NCBI RefSeq assembly: GCF_003122385.1
Contig: NZ_CP029255.1
Coordinates: 4,898,001 to 4,962,000, forward strand
DNA from: Flavobacterium crocinum
GTDB lineage: Bacteria > Bacteroidota > Bacteroidia > Flavobacteriales > Flavobacteriaceae
DNA: 64,000 bases
Direction: 5' to 3'
Each line of letters opens with the position of its first letter. Within the stretch, counting starts at the first letter, position 1. Positions 17,011 to 26,707 of this stretch are shown in pieces. The notes under the pieces were generated by a model. It had not been told where the DNA came from. It saw only the letters and a program-made list of their open reading frames with translations, and searched no databases. The position numbers and the translations under genes are program-made.

Positions 17011-18456
17011 TTATTTTATTCTTTCTTGAAACTTAGCAAAACCTGCTTCAATTCCGTTTGAATCTATTTCTTCTAATGCAATTGTAATTGCTCTTGTTAA
17101 TCCAGGAATTTCAGTTAAATCTTCATCCCAGAAACCTTTGTTTTGTAATGTTAAACGAGCTATTTTTTCATAATCATCTGATTTCCACAAACCTTCAAAA
17201 AATAAAACAATATCTTCACCATCTTTAACTGGTAAACTTTGGCCATTCCAAGTTCCTTTGTAGAAACGAATTAAACTCGCTAATGAAAAAGTCAAATTAA
17301 CAGGCAATTTTTTGTTAGCATTGTAGTATCCTAATAAACTAGGCAAAACTCTTACTTTGAATTTCGATACAGAATTCAATGCAATATCAGCAAGTGCATG
17401 TTTGATAAATGGATTTTTAAATCGGTCCATTACTTCCTCAGAATAGGCCGTAATTTCATTTTTGTCCATATCAAGAGTTTCACTAATTTCACTAATAACG
17501 CTATTTACAAATTTTCCGGTAAAATCTCCGTTAACAGTTTCCATTACTAATTTATTACCATGCAAAAGTGAAAAAGGAACCATTGCTGTATGCGCACCGT
17601 TTAAGATACGAACCTTAATCATTTTAAAAGGACGTATATCATCAACGATTTTTACATTTAAATCTGTTTTATGAAAAGGCAATTTTGCTTTTAGATCATC
17701 TCCTCCTTCAATAGCCCAAAGGAAAAAAGGTTCAGCTGCAACAATTAAATTGTCCTCATAATCTAATTTACTATTGTATTCTTCAATTTCAGCTCTTGGA
17801 TATCCAGGAACAATTCTGTCAACCAAAGTACTATGATAGGTACAAGCCTCTGATACCCAAGTTTTAAATGCATCTTCTAGTTTCCACAAATCAACATATT
17901 GTAAAATATATTTTTTTAGCGTCTCAGAGTTATAATCAATTAATTCACAAGGAATTATTGTAACTCCTTTAGAAGCATCTCCATTAAAGTGCTTAAATCT
18001 TTCATATAATAAAACCGTCAATTTTGCAGGAAATGAAACTGGTGGCTGCATGTCTGGAGTATCACTTCCAATAAATTCAATTCCGGCTTCTGTAGTATTA
18101 GAAACGATAAACTGAAGCTCTTCTTCTTTGGCTAAAGCCAAATAATTTGCAAATTCAGTATACGGGTTTATAGTTTTTACAATATTATTAATCAACACAA
18201 TATCTTGTACCTTTTCACCTTTTTTAATTCCGTTCATAAACAAGGTATAAAGACCGTCCTGATCATTAATCATGTTTACCATACCGTCTTTCAAAGGCTG
18301 AACTACTGCAATACCGGCATTAAAATCAACTTCTTTATTTAGTTTATCAAAAGCATAATCAACAAAGGCTCTTAAAAAATTACCTTCTCCAAACTGAACT
18401 ACCTTAATTGGCTGTAACTTTTCTAATCCTGTATTTATTCTATTTAATTTTTTCAT
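17011..18456 (-). CDS. uxaB: Tagaturonate reductase (altronate oxidoreductase)
   Basis: Reduces D-tagaturonate to D-altronate with NADH in the galacturonate pathway. At 481 aa it has the polyol/mannitol dehydrogenase fold: an N-terminal nucleotide-binding region (VVQFGEGNFLRAFVDYAFDKLN) and the catalytic Lys region MIKVRILNGAHTAMVPFSLL (about residues 280-300). The chain fits UxaB rather than fructuronate reductase because altronate dehydratase, not mannonate dehydratase, is next to it. It is the first gene of a uxaB-uxaA pair; the 220-bp spacer upstream to the aldolase gene holds no recognisable operator. Confidence 0.93.
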   Translation of the reverse strand: MKKLNRINTGLEKLQPIKVVQFGEGNFLRAFVDYAFDKLNKEVDFNAGIAVVQPLKDGMVNMINDQDGLYTLFMNGIKKGEKVQDIVLINNIVKTINPYTEFANYLALAKEEELQFIVSNTTEAGIEFIGSDTPDMQPPVSFPAKLTVLLYERFKHFNGDASKGVTIIPCELIDYNSETLKKYILQYVDLWKLEDAFKTWVSEACTYHSTLVDRIVPGYPRAEIEEYNSKLDYEDNLIVAAEPFFLWAIEGGDDLKAKLPFHKTDLNVKIVDDIRPFKMIKVRILNGAHTAMVPFSLLHGNKLVMETVNGDFTGKFVNSVISEISETLDMDKNEITAYSEEVMDRFKNPFIKHALADIALNSVSKFKVRVLPSLLGYYNANKKLPVNLTFSLASLIRFYKGTWNGQSLPVKDGEDIVLFFEGLWKSDDYEKIARLTLQNKGFWDEDLTEIPGLTRAITIALEEIDSNGIEAGFAKFQERIK

Positions 18457-18676
18457 TTCAAATTTTCTTTAATGCGTTATAAATAACCATCTATAAACCC
18501 TATTTCATCATTTCTGCCTTTTAAACTGTAAAAGAAACATTACACCCGATTGAGTAAAATAAAGCCGGCTGTGAGGAATGGCTAGCTAAATTTTTCAAGC
18601 GTAATGTTCAATTACAATCTCTAAAAATCTAAAAAAAACTTATAAAATAAGGAGTTGGCATGATTACCCCTTAATC

Positions 18677-19345
18677 TTATTTTCTAATATCTTTTATAAT
18701 GTCAAGAACCTGTTTCACTTTTATAGTAAGTCCGTCAAAGTCTTTCTTTTCTAATATGTCTTTTGAAATTAATTGAGAACCTAAACCAACGCAAGTTGCT
18801 CCAGCATTAAGCCATGAGCTTAAACTTTCCACTGTTGGATAAACTCCTCCTGTCGGCATAATATTTGTCCATGGACAAGGACCTTTTATGGCTTTGATAA
18901 ATTCAGGCCCATAAGTATCAGCTGGAAATAATTTCACGATTTCACAGCCTAATTCTTCTGCTCTTGCTATTTCTGTTAATGTGCCACATCCAGGAGACCA
19001 CAATACTTTTCTGCGGTTGCAGGCTATTGCAATATCTTCCCTGAAAACAGGAGTTACAATAAAATTTGCGCCTAAACTCATATATAACGAAGCCGAAGCT
19101 GCATCTGTAATAGAACCGACTCCCAGAATCATTCCCGGAAGTTCTGCCAAAGCATATTTGTTTAAAGCTCCGAAAACTTCATGTGCAAAATCACCTCTAC
19201 TGGTAAACTCCATCAATCTGGAACCTCCGTCATAACATGCTTTTAAAACTTTTTTACTCAGCTCAATGTCAGAATGAAAAAACAACGGAACCATACCATT
19301 CTCTTTCATTGTCTGAGCTACTTCAATTCTTGAATATTTTGCCAT
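18677..19345 (-). CDS. KDPG/KHG aldolase
   Basis: Cleaves 2-keto-3-deoxy-6-phosphogluconate to pyruvate and glyceraldehyde-3-phosphate, the exit of both uronate branches into central metabolism. A class I aldolase of 222 aa: the Schiff-base Lys138 is in EIVKLFPADTYGPEFI, with LMEFTSRGD giving the catalytic Glu and MPTGGVYP the phosphate-binding glycine motif. It starts 13 bases after the kdgK stop and so is coupled with it. Homologues are named eda or kdgA; either would fit. Confidence 0.92.
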   Translation of the reverse strand: MAKYSRIEVAQTMKENGMVPLFFHSDIELSKKVLKACYDGGSRLMEFTSRGDFAHEVFGALNKYALAELPGMILGVGSITDAASASLYMSLGANFIVTPVFREDIAIACNRRKVLWSPGCGTLTEIARAEELGCEIVKLFPADTYGPEFIKAIKGPCPWTNIMPTGGVYPTVESLSSWLNAGATCVGLGSQLISKDILEKKDFDGLTIKVKQVLDIIKDIRK

Positions 19346-19358
19346 TTTTATTTTAAAA

Positions 19359-20381
19359 TTATCTTGATACTAATGCAGAACCATCACCATCAATCATATT
19401 TTCAACTTCTTTTAAAGTAACCAAGTTATAATCTCCTGCAATTGTATGTTTCAAACAACAAGCTGCAACTGCAAAATCTAAAGCTCTTTGGTTATTATTT
19501 TGATATTCTAATAGTCCGTAAATTAATCCGCCCATAAAAGCATCTCCACTTCCTACACGATCTACAACCGGTGTAACTTCTTTTACTTTTGCACTATAAA
19601 TTGCTTTTCCATCAAACAAAATTCCGCCGATTCTTTGGTGAGAAGCACTTACAGAATAACGCAAAGTTGTAGCAGCAACTTGAAGATTCGGAATCAATTC
19701 AAACAACTTTGTATATAAAGTCGGAAGTGATTTTTCATCTTGATAATTTGGATTTACTTTAGGAATTCCTAACATAAAATACGCTGTGTCAATATCTCCC
19801 AAAATAACATTGCTGTATTTTAGCATTTCCGGCATTACTTCGTTTGGCGTTTTGCCATATTGCCAAAGTTTTGATCTATAATTTAAATCACAAGAAATTT
19901 TAATTCCTTTTTTGTGAGCGACTTTTATTGCTTCTAAACAAGCTTCTGCAGCAGTTTGAGAAATAGCTGGCGTAATGCCGCTCCAGTGAAACCATTCTGC
20001 TCCATCCAAAACTTTATCCCAGTCAACCTGTCCTTTTTCAATAGTTGACATTGCACTATGTGCACGATCGTAAACTACATTACTTCCACGTGTCCCTGCT
20101 CCTGTTTCCAAGAAATAGATTCCTAAACGTTCTCCTCCGTAAACAATGTTTTTAGATTCGACATTCATTTTTCTGATTTCTTTCAATGCAGAAAAACCAA
20201 TTTCATTTTCAGGTAATCTGGTAACAAATTCAGCATTTACACCATAATTTGCCAAAGAAACACATACATTAAATTCACCGCCACCATACGTAGCACCAAA
20301 TGCCGTAGATTGCGAAAAACGCAAATGTCTTTCTGTCGATAAACGCAGCATGATTTCTCCAAATGCAACTACTCTACTCAT
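19359..20381 (-). CDS. kdgK: 2-keto-3-deoxygluconate kinase
   Basis: Phosphorylates KDG at C6 with ATP, feeding the aldolase encoded immediately downstream. A PfkB/ribokinase-family sugar kinase of 340 aa: an N-terminal substrate lid (VAFGEIMLRLS, GGGEFNVCVSLANYG) and the PfkB signature DRVGSGDAFMGGLIYGLL with the catalytic Asp near residue 280. KDG is the junction of the uxa and kdu branches, both present here, which makes the substrate assignment firm. A partial CCGCAAAG-family repeat separates it from uxaC. Confidence 0.93.
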   Translation of the reverse strand: MSRVVAFGEIMLRLSTERHLRFSQSTAFGATYGGGEFNVCVSLANYGVNAEFVTRLPENEIGFSALKEIRKMNVESKNIVYGGERLGIYFLETGAGTRGSNVVYDRAHSAMSTIEKGQVDWDKVLDGAEWFHWSGITPAISQTAAEACLEAIKVAHKKGIKISCDLNYRSKLWQYGKTPNEVMPEMLKYSNVILGDIDTAYFMLGIPKVNPNYQDEKSLPTLYTKLFELIPNLQVAATTLRYSVSASHQRIGGILFDGKAIYSAKVKEVTPVVDRVGSGDAFMGGLIYGLLEYQNNNQRALDFAVAACCLKHTIAGDYNLVTLKEVENMIDGDGSALVSR

Positions 20382-20399
20382 TATTTATATATTTTTTTT

Positions 20400-20475
20400 G
20401 CCACAGATTACAATGATTAAAAAGGATTTCATTTAGCGAGCCTTGCGTAAATCTTTGCGAACCTTGCGGTTATAC
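20400..20475. repeat. Partial CCGCAAAG-family intergenic repeat
   Basis: GCCACAGATTACAATGATT and AGCGAGCCTTGCGTAAATC followed by CTTTGCGAACCTTGCGGTTA are the same words as in the repeats at 3244-3440 and 39331-39447. Non-coding, between uxaC and kdgK. Confidence 0.6.
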
Positions 20476-20480
20476 TTTAT

Positions 20481-21884
20481 TTAAAACTTAAAATATTCTT
20501 TAGCGTTGTTGTATGAAATATCAGCAACTAATTTTCCGATCCATTCCATATCGTTTGGAAGTTCACCACGTTTGATTTCGTCACCCAAAAGATTACATAA
20601 AATACGTCTGAAATATTCGTGTCGTGGGAACGATAAAAAACTTCTAGAATCTGTAAGCATTCCAACAAAACAACTAATTAAACCCATGTTTGAAAGCGCG
20701 TTCAATTGCTTTGTCATTCCATCTTTTTGATCCAAGAACCACCATCCTGAACCAAATTGTACTTTTCCACGAACACTTCCGTCGTTGAAGTTTCCAATCA
20801 TAGTAGCCATAACTTCGTTATCAGCAGGATTTAGATTATAGATAATGGTTTTACTCAATTTATCTTTACTGTCTAAAGCATTTAAGAAACCAGATAATTT
20901 TTGTGCCTGAGGATAATCCCCTATAGAATCCCATCCTGTATCCGGACCCAAAATTCTATGCATACGAGCGTTGTTGTTACGCAATGCCCCTAAGTGAAAT
21001 TGCTGTACCCATCCAAATTCATGATACGTTTCGCATAAGAAAATTAAAACAGCACTTTGGAATTTTAAAGCTTCTTCCGGTGTTATGATTCTGTTTTCTC
21101 TTTTCTTTTTGAAAGTTGCAGCTATCTCAGATTCTGTAAATTCTTCAAAATAAATTTGATCTAAACCGTGATCACTTAATTTACATCCGTTTGCATTAAA
21201 AAATTCAATTCTGTTTCTTAACGCAGCTTGTAAATCAGTAAAAGTATTAATTGCAATACCGGACACATCCCCTAATGTGTCCAGATATGCATTATAACCA
21301 TCATTAGCAATTAAGATGGCTTTATCAGGTCTGAAAGCCGTACTCATTTTAATTCCAGTCGAATTGTTTGCAAATTTTTTGTGAAATTCTAAACTATCAA
21401 TTGGATCTTCTGTAGTACAAACTAATTCAGCGTTTACTTTTTTAAGAAGATTTTGTGTACTGTACGCCTGAGAATTTACTTTTTCAGAAGTTTCAATGTA
21501 AATTTTCTCAGCCGATTTTTCATTCAGCAAATCATAAATATCAAAATAGCGCGCTAACTCTAAATGTGTCCAGTGGTACAAAGGATTACGCATCGTGTAC
21601 GGAACTGTTTTTGCCCAGTTTAAGAATTTATCTTTATCCGAACCATTTCCTGTTACAAACTGCTCATTAATTCCTAAAGTACGCATTGCACGCCACTTAT
21701 AGTGGTCTCCATTAATCCATACATTCGTAATGTTATCAAAAATCTTATCTTCAGCGATAAACTGAGGATTTAAGTGATTGTGGTAATCAATAATTGGCTG
21801 ATTTTTAGAGTAATTATGATACAACTCTTCAGCGTATTTATTTTCTAATAAAAAATTGTCATGTATGAATGTGTTTGCGCTCAT
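20481..21884 (-). CDS. uxaC: Glucuronate/galacturonate isomerase
   Basis: Isomerises galacturonate to tagaturonate (and glucuronate to fructuronate), the first cytoplasmic step for saturated uronates. At 467 aa it has the amidohydrolase-like TIM barrel of UxaC: IDYHNHLNPQFIAEDK near residues 33-48 with the metal-binding His pair, TEDPIDSLEFHKK, LGPDTGWDSIGDYPQAQ, GSGWWFLDQKDG and MLTDSRSFLSFPRHEYFRR. It lies 24 bases after the kduD stop, probably in the kduI-kduD-uxaC-kdgK transcription unit. This enzyme together with uxaBA gives a complete galacturonate route. Confidence 0.95.
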   Translation of the reverse strand: MSANTFIHDNFLLENKYAEELYHNYSKNQPIIDYHNHLNPQFIAEDKIFDNITNVWINGDHYKWRAMRTLGINEQFVTGNGSDKDKFLNWAKTVPYTMRNPLYHWTHLELARYFDIYDLLNEKSAEKIYIETSEKVNSQAYSTQNLLKKVNAELVCTTEDPIDSLEFHKKFANNSTGIKMSTAFRPDKAILIANDGYNAYLDTLGDVSGIAINTFTDLQAALRNRIEFFNANGCKLSDHGLDQIYFEEFTESEIAATFKKKRENRIITPEEALKFQSAVLIFLCETYHEFGWVQQFHLGALRNNNARMHRILGPDTGWDSIGDYPQAQKLSGFLNALDSKDKLSKTIIYNLNPADNEVMATMIGNFNDGSVRGKVQFGSGWWFLDQKDGMTKQLNALSNMGLISCFVGMLTDSRSFLSFPRHEYFRRILCNLLGDEIKRGELPNDMEWIGKLVADISYNNAKEYFKF

Positions 21885-21908
21885 GTCTTTTTAAATATAA
21901 TTTGAGAA

Positions 21909-22700
21909 TTATTCTTCGTTTGAAGGTTTTCCAATTGTTGCAAGGATTCCACCGTCAACATATAAAATATGTCCGTTTACAAAATCGCTTGCTTTGGATG
22001 ATAAAAATATAGCTGCTCCGGCTAAATCACCTGGATCTCCCCATTTTGCAGCAGGAGTTCTGCTAATGATAAAATCATTAAACGGATGTCCGTCTACCCT
22101 AATTGGTTTTGTTTGTTCTGTAGCGAAATAACCTGGCCCGATTCCGTTAATCTGAACATTGTATTTTGCCCATTCAGTTGCCATGTTTTTAGTCAGCATT
22201 TTTAAGCCTCCTTTTGCGGCAGCGTAAGCAGACACTGTATTTCTTCCTAATTCACTCATCATAGAGCAAATATTGATGATTTTTCCTTGTCTTCTTTCTA
22301 TCATTCCCTTTGCAACATGCTTAGAAACGATAAATGGACTAACTAAATCAATGTCTACTACTTCTCTGAAATCTGAAACTTCCATATCAAGCAATGGAAT
22401 TCTTTTAATAATTCCAGCATTGTTGATCAAGATATCGATTGGACCAACTTCGTTTTCAATTTTTGCAACAGCAGTTTTTACTTCTTGCTCTTCTGTTACA
22501 TTGAATTTGTAACCAACTGCATTAATGCCTTCACTTTTCAATTCGTTTACAGCATTATCAATTTTTTCCTGAGACGAATTTCCATTCACCACAATTGTTG
22601 CACCCGCTTGTCCAAGTCCTTTTGCCATTGCCATTCCCAGTCCGTGTGTGCTTCCCGTTATAAGAGCAACTTTTCCTTTTATGTCAAATAAGTTTGTCAT
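21909..22700 (-). CDS. kduD: 2-keto-3-deoxygluconate 5-dehydrogenase (SDR)
   Basis: Interconverts 2,5-diketo-3-deoxygluconate and KDG with NAD(H), following KduI on the unsaturated-uronate branch. A classical 263-aa short-chain dehydrogenase: Gly-rich GSTHGLGMA (about 16-24), NNAGI near 90, and catalytic YAAAK near 155. It starts 4 bases after the kduI stop, which fixes the assignment as KduD rather than a generic SDR. No signal peptide. Confidence 0.93.
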   Translation of the reverse strand: MTNLFDIKGKVALITGSTHGLGMAMAKGLGQAGATIVVNGNSSQEKIDNAVNELKSEGINAVGYKFNVTEEQEVKTAVAKIENEVGPIDILINNAGIIKRIPLLDMEVSDFREVVDIDLVSPFIVSKHVAKGMIERRQGKIINICSMMSELGRNTVSAYAAAKGGLKMLTKNMATEWAKYNVQINGIGPGYFATEQTKPIRVDGHPFNDFIISRTPAAKWGDPGDLAGAAIFLSSKASDFVNGHILYVDGGILATIGKPSNEE

Positions 22701-22704
22701 TTTC

Positions 22705-23544
22705 TTATCTTAAATCAGTGATTTTACAAACATCCATATCTCCGTAATCTAAATTTTCACCTGCCATTCCCCAGATAAAAGTATAATTACTAGTTCCTGA
22801 TCCTGAGTGAATAGACCAAGGCGGAGAAATTACTGCCTGATGATTGCTCATCCAGATATGTCTTGTTTCTTGTGGCTGCCCCATAAAGTGACAAACTGCC
22901 TGATCCTGTGGAATATCTAAGTAAAAATAAACTTCCATTCTACGATCGTGTACGTGAGCCGGCATTGTATTCCAAACACTTCCTGGTTTCAATTCTGTCA
23001 TTCCCATTTGTAATTGACAAGTCGTTACCACGCTTCCAATAATCATTTGATTCACTGTACGATGATTTGCCGTTTCCATCGTTCCCAACTGTAATTTATT
23101 AGCTTCAGCTAAACTTACTTTCTTAGTTGGATATGTTGTGTGTGCAGGTGCAGAGTTTAAATAAAATTTAGCAGGATTACTGCTGTCATCACTTTTAAAA
23201 ACCACTTCTTTATTTCCTGCTCCAATGTATAAAGCATCTTTAAATCCTAATTCATAAGTTGTTCCTTCTACTACGACAGAACCACTTCCCCCTACATTAA
23301 TAATTCCAAGCTCTCTTCTTTCTAAAAAATATGGTGCTTTTAAAGGATCAATAGTTTCTAAAACCAAATCTCCTTTTACCGGCACTGCAGAACCTGCAAT
23401 ATATCTGTCATAATGAGAATAAACCAAAACAACTTCGTCTTCCTGCATTAAGTCATCAATCAAGAATTCTTCTCTCAATTGTTGTGTATCATATTTTTTA
23501 ACAGCTTCTGGGCTTGACGCGTATCTTGAACTATATTTTGTCAT
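22705..23544 (-). CDS. kduI: 5-keto-4-deoxyuronate isomerase
   Basis: Isomerises 4-deoxy-5-ketouronate, formed from unsaturated galacturonate released by the GH105 enzymes, to 2,5-diketo-3-deoxygluconate. A 279-aa zinc cupin with the metal-ligand cluster MPAHVHDRRMEVYFYLD near 195-211 and the family end FIWGMAGENLDYGDMD. It is the first gene after an operator-bearing promoter at 23558-23579, so kduI, kduD, uxaC and probably kdgK and the aldolase form one regulated unit. Confidence 0.95.
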   Translation of the reverse strand: MTKYSSRYASSPEAVKKYDTQQLREEFLIDDLMQEDEVVLVYSHYDRYIAGSAVPVKGDLVLETIDPLKAPYFLERRELGIINVGGSGSVVVEGTTYELGFKDALYIGAGNKEVVFKSDDSSNPAKFYLNSAPAHTTYPTKKVSLAEANKLQLGTMETANHRTVNQMIIGSVVTTCQLQMGMTELKPGSVWNTMPAHVHDRRMEVYFYLDIPQDQAVCHFMGQPQETRHIWMSNHQAVISPPWSIHSGSGTSNYTFIWGMAGENLDYGDMDVCKITDLR

Positions 23545-23557
23545 AATTTCTATTTAA

Positions 23558-23571
23558 TGTAATCGATTGCA
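23558..23571. promoter_or_regulatory. LacI-type operator before kduI
   Basis: TGTAATCGATTGCA differs from the perfect palindrome at 13562 by one base. It starts 13 bases upstream of the kduI ATG and touches a -7 element on the minus strand, so a bound repressor would block initiation. Confidence 0.82.
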
Positions 23572-23579
23572 CAAAATTA
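23572..23579 (-). promoter_or_regulatory. -7 element of the kduI unit (TAATTTTG)
   Basis: A perfect TAnnTTTG match on the minus strand, immediately before the operator. It gives a very short leader for kduI. Confidence 0.65.
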
Positions 23580-23643
23580 ATTTTTTATATTGAAAAACCA
23601 TAATTCAAACCAAAATTTATTTCACTTGAACTATTTTTTGCTT

Positions 23644-24957
23644 TTATAATTCTACCTTTTTCATTCTTGGGACTAGTATATGCATAATGAGCCAAGCTAA
23701 TAAATACGATGCTCCACAGATACAGAACATAATAAAATAACCTGTTTCTATTTTGCCTATTTTAGTGTAATAAACAAACATATTCTTCTGAACAAGCAAC
23801 GTCAATAAGATTCCTCCAAGTGCTCCAAACATTCCTCCCATTCCTGTAACCGATGCTGTAGCTTTTTTTGGAAACATATCTGAAACTGTTGTAAAAATAT
23901 TTGCACTCCATGCCTGATGAGCCGAAACTGCTAAACCAATAACCAAAATGGCAAACCAGATATTTATTGCTCCTAATTGCTGCGCAAATAAAACAGGCAA
24001 AACTGCAAAAGCATACAGCAACATACTTGTTTTTCTTGCTTTATAAGCCGGCCAATTGCTATTTATTAATTTCAGCGGAAGCCAACCTCCACCAACACTT
24101 CCAATACTTCCAATCATGTAAACCAAAGCACAAGGCCAAATAATTTCAGTAGCCGTGAGCTTATATTGTTTCATCAAGAAATCTGGCAACCAGAACAAAT
24201 AAAACCACCAAACTGGATCTGTCAATAATTTACCAATAGCGAAAGCCCACGTTTGACGAAATGAAAGCAACTTTATCCAAGAAACCTTTTCTTTTGACTC
24301 TTCTACTGGTTCCAGCTTATCTGACGTAATATATTCTAATTCTGCCTGAGACAAACGTTTCTGTTTCTGAGGCACCTCATAAAATAAAAACCATAACGCG
24401 AGCCATACAAAACCAACAATTCCAGTTATAATAAAAGCCCATTGCCAGCCATATTTTTCTGCAATATGAGGAACTGTTAACGGAACAATAATAGCCCCAA
24501 TATTACTTCCTGAATTAAAAATTCCAGTTGCTAAAGCCCTTTCTTTCTGAGGAAACCATTCGGCTGTTGCTTTTATTGCGGCCGGAAAATTTCCTGCTTC
24601 TGTAACTCCTAAAAACACGCGGGCTATTAAAAAACCTCCTGTACCAGTTGCCAATGCATGTCCAATTGCCGCTAAACTCCATAAACCAGTTGCAATTGCA
24701 TACCCTAATTTAGTTCCTAACTTATCAATAATTCCTCCTGCAACCAGCATCCCTAAAGCGTATGCAATTTTAAATGCCAATTCGATATTAGAGTAATCTA
24801 TAACTTCTTGTTCTGGCGTCCAATGAAACGCTTCTGCCAAAAAAGGCCTAAGGTAACTTATTACATTTCTATCGAGATAATTGACAGTTGTAGCAAAAAA
24901 GACTAAACTGCAAATAGTCCAACGGTATTTTCCTATTGCTACATTAGCTTGGTTCAT
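23644..24957 (-). CDS. MFS hexuronate transporter (ExuT-like)
   Basis: Imports uronates across the inner membrane by proton symport. At 437 aa it has about 12 membrane segments and the anion:cation symporter family features: YRWTICSLVFFATTVNYLDR at the N-terminus, an ARVFLGVTEAGNFPAAIKATAEWFP loop after TM4, and a second-half TTVSDMFPKKATASVTGMGG motif. It lies 47 bases downstream of a related transporter gene. Galacturonate or glucuronate is the natural substrate from context; whether it prefers saturated or unsaturated monomers is unknown. Confidence 0.88.
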   Translation of the reverse strand: MNQANVAIGKYRWTICSLVFFATTVNYLDRNVISYLRPFLAEAFHWTPEQEVIDYSNIELAFKIAYALGMLVAGGIIDKLGTKLGYAIATGLWSLAAIGHALATGTGGFLIARVFLGVTEAGNFPAAIKATAEWFPQKERALATGIFNSGSNIGAIIVPLTVPHIAEKYGWQWAFIITGIVGFVWLALWFLFYEVPQKQKRLSQAELEYITSDKLEPVEESKEKVSWIKLLSFRQTWAFAIGKLLTDPVWWFYLFWLPDFLMKQYKLTATEIIWPCALVYMIGSIGSVGGGWLPLKLINSNWPAYKARKTSMLLYAFAVLPVLFAQQLGAINIWFAILVIGLAVSAHQAWSANIFTTVSDMFPKKATASVTGMGGMFGALGGILLTLLVQKNMFVYYTKIGKIETGYFIMFCICGASYLLAWLIMHILVPRMKKVEL

Positions 24958-25004
24958 GATGTGGTTTTGGTTTAGGTTGGTTAGTTAGTTTCGAAAAATC
25001 TTGG

Positions 25005-26474
25005 TTAGAGATTTGTAATCGGACTGTATTTTGGAACTAGTGATTTCATTACAATCCAGCCCGTTAGATAACAAACTGCACAGATAGAAAAAATGATAAA
25101 ATATCCAGCTTCAATTCCTTTGAATCCCATAAAAACCATATTGGTATCTTTAGCATAATCAAACAAAACTCCAGATCCTTTATTAATTAAAGTTGATCCT
25201 ACCCCTCCTGCTAAACCTCCAATTCCTGTAATAGTTGCAATTGCTTTTTTCGGAAACATATCTCCAACAGTTGTAAATATATTAGCCGACCAAGATTGGT
25301 GTGCAGCTCCTGCAATTCCGATAATGATTACTGGAACCCAATAACTAATGTATCCTAATGGTTGCGCAATTAATGCTAAAAGCGGAAAAAAGGCAAAAAT
25401 TAACATTGCTCTCATTCGTCCTTCGTAAGGATTCATTCCTTTTTTCTCTACAAAGTAAGTTGGAAGCCAACCTCCAATAATTGATAATAAAGTAATTAGA
25501 TAAAGTACAAATAATGGAAATGCCGCTTCTGTAGAATCCATTCCGTAAACGGAACTTAAATAAGCCGGTGTCCAGAACAAGAAAAACCACCAAACACCGT
25601 CTGTCATAAATTTACCGAAAGCAAATGCCCAAGTTTGTTTGTATTTGAAACAGTCTGCTAAAGAAACTTTCGTAGTAGTTTCAGGAACGTAACCAACTAA
25701 TTTACTATCTGCAATATCATCTTGCTGAATGTAAGCTAATTCTTCTGCTGTAACTTTAGAATGTCTTTCTGGCTTATCGTACATAAACATCCAAAATCCC
25801 ATCCAAACAAAACCTAAAGCTCCGATAATGATAAAAGACATTTCCCATCCGAAAGATTTTGCAATAAACGGAATTGTAATTGGCGCTGCTAAAGCTCCAA
25901 CTGTCGCTCCTGCATTGAAAATACTGGTTGCAAAAGCTCTGTCTTTTTTAGGAAAATATTCTGCTGTCGTTTTAATTGCTGCCGGAAAGTTTCCTGCTTC
26001 TCCAACCGCCAAAACGAAACGAGCAAAGATGAATAATGCAACACTTACATTAATCACTAAAGCCGTATCGCTAACAGTACTAATTATTTCTTTTGAACCA
26101 TGAAAACCTACAAACCATTCTCCTGTAATGATTCCTGAAGTTGCAATTCCGCAGAAAGCATGAAGACAAGCTCCTACAGACCAAATTCCAATTGCCCAAA
26201 GAAATCCTTTTTTAGTATCTAACCAATCTACAAATCTTCCTGCAAACAATAGCGAAACTGCGTAGAAAATAGAAAATAACGCGGTAATATTTCCATAATC
26301 ATTATTTGTCCAATGAAATTCTGGCGCGATAAAATCACTCCAAGTTAAAGAAAGTACTTGTCTGTCAAGATAATTGATTGTTGTTGCAAAAAACAATAAG
26401 GCACAAATACTCCAACGGTATTTCCCTGTGGTCTTAACGTTCTCATTTACTGCAACTGTTTCGGTTTGATTCAT
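25005..26474 (-). CDS. MFS hexuronate transporter (ExuT-like), longer paralogue
   Basis: A paralogue of the next gene with the same ACS-family hallmarks (YRWSICALLFFATTINYLDRQ, VGEAGNFPAAIKTTAEYFPKKDRA, TTVGDMFPKKAIATITGIGG). It is 489 aa; the extra length includes an insert around residues 105-145 (ATSGIITGEWFVGFHGSKE...) between early membrane helices. It is the first gene after an operator-bearing promoter, so it should be induced with the pectin regulon. Two transporters suggest division between different uronates, which is inference. Confidence 0.88.
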   Translation of the reverse strand: MNQTETVAVNENVKTTGKYRWSICALLFFATTINYLDRQVLSLTWSDFIAPEFHWTNNDYGNITALFSIFYAVSLLFAGRFVDWLDTKKGFLWAIGIWSVGACLHAFCGIATSGIITGEWFVGFHGSKEIISTVSDTALVINVSVALFIFARFVLAVGEAGNFPAAIKTTAEYFPKKDRAFATSIFNAGATVGALAAPITIPFIAKSFGWEMSFIIIGALGFVWMGFWMFMYDKPERHSKVTAEELAYIQQDDIADSKLVGYVPETTTKVSLADCFKYKQTWAFAFGKFMTDGVWWFFLFWTPAYLSSVYGMDSTEAAFPLFVLYLITLLSIIGGWLPTYFVEKKGMNPYEGRMRAMLIFAFFPLLALIAQPLGYISYWVPVIIIGIAGAAHQSWSANIFTTVGDMFPKKAIATITGIGGLAGGVGSTLINKGSGVLFDYAKDTNMVFMGFKGIEAGYFIIFSICAVCYLTGWIVMKSLVPKYSPITNL

Positions 26475-26581
26475 AGTAAGTGGGTATTATAGTTTTGTAA
26501 TTTTTGGTAATTTTAGCAACACCGTTTACCTCTATTTAAAAATATTAAAATCAATAAATTAACAGTTCTAAAAAGAAATAA

Positions 26582-26595
26582 TGTAATCGATTGCA
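26582..26595. promoter_or_regulatory. LacI-type operator before the transporter gene
   Basis: TGTAATCGATTGCA is identical to the kduI operator and again abuts a -7 element on the minus strand. Same 14-bp sequence and geometry at two promoters 3 kb apart. Confidence 0.82.
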
Positions 26596-26603
26596 CAAAT
26601 ATA
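26596..26603 (-). promoter_or_regulatory. -7 element of the transporter gene (TATATTTG)
   Basis: A perfect TAnnTTTG match on the minus strand, contiguous with the operator. It implies a leader of about 110 bases before the ATG at 26474. Confidence 0.65.
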
Positions 26604-26707
26604 GTTTTTAATCTCTACAATCCAAATAAATTGTATAAAAAATAATTTAAGGTTTTCAAATAAACATATTACATAAAAAAAAGAATACAAAATTACACAT
26701 TAAACAA

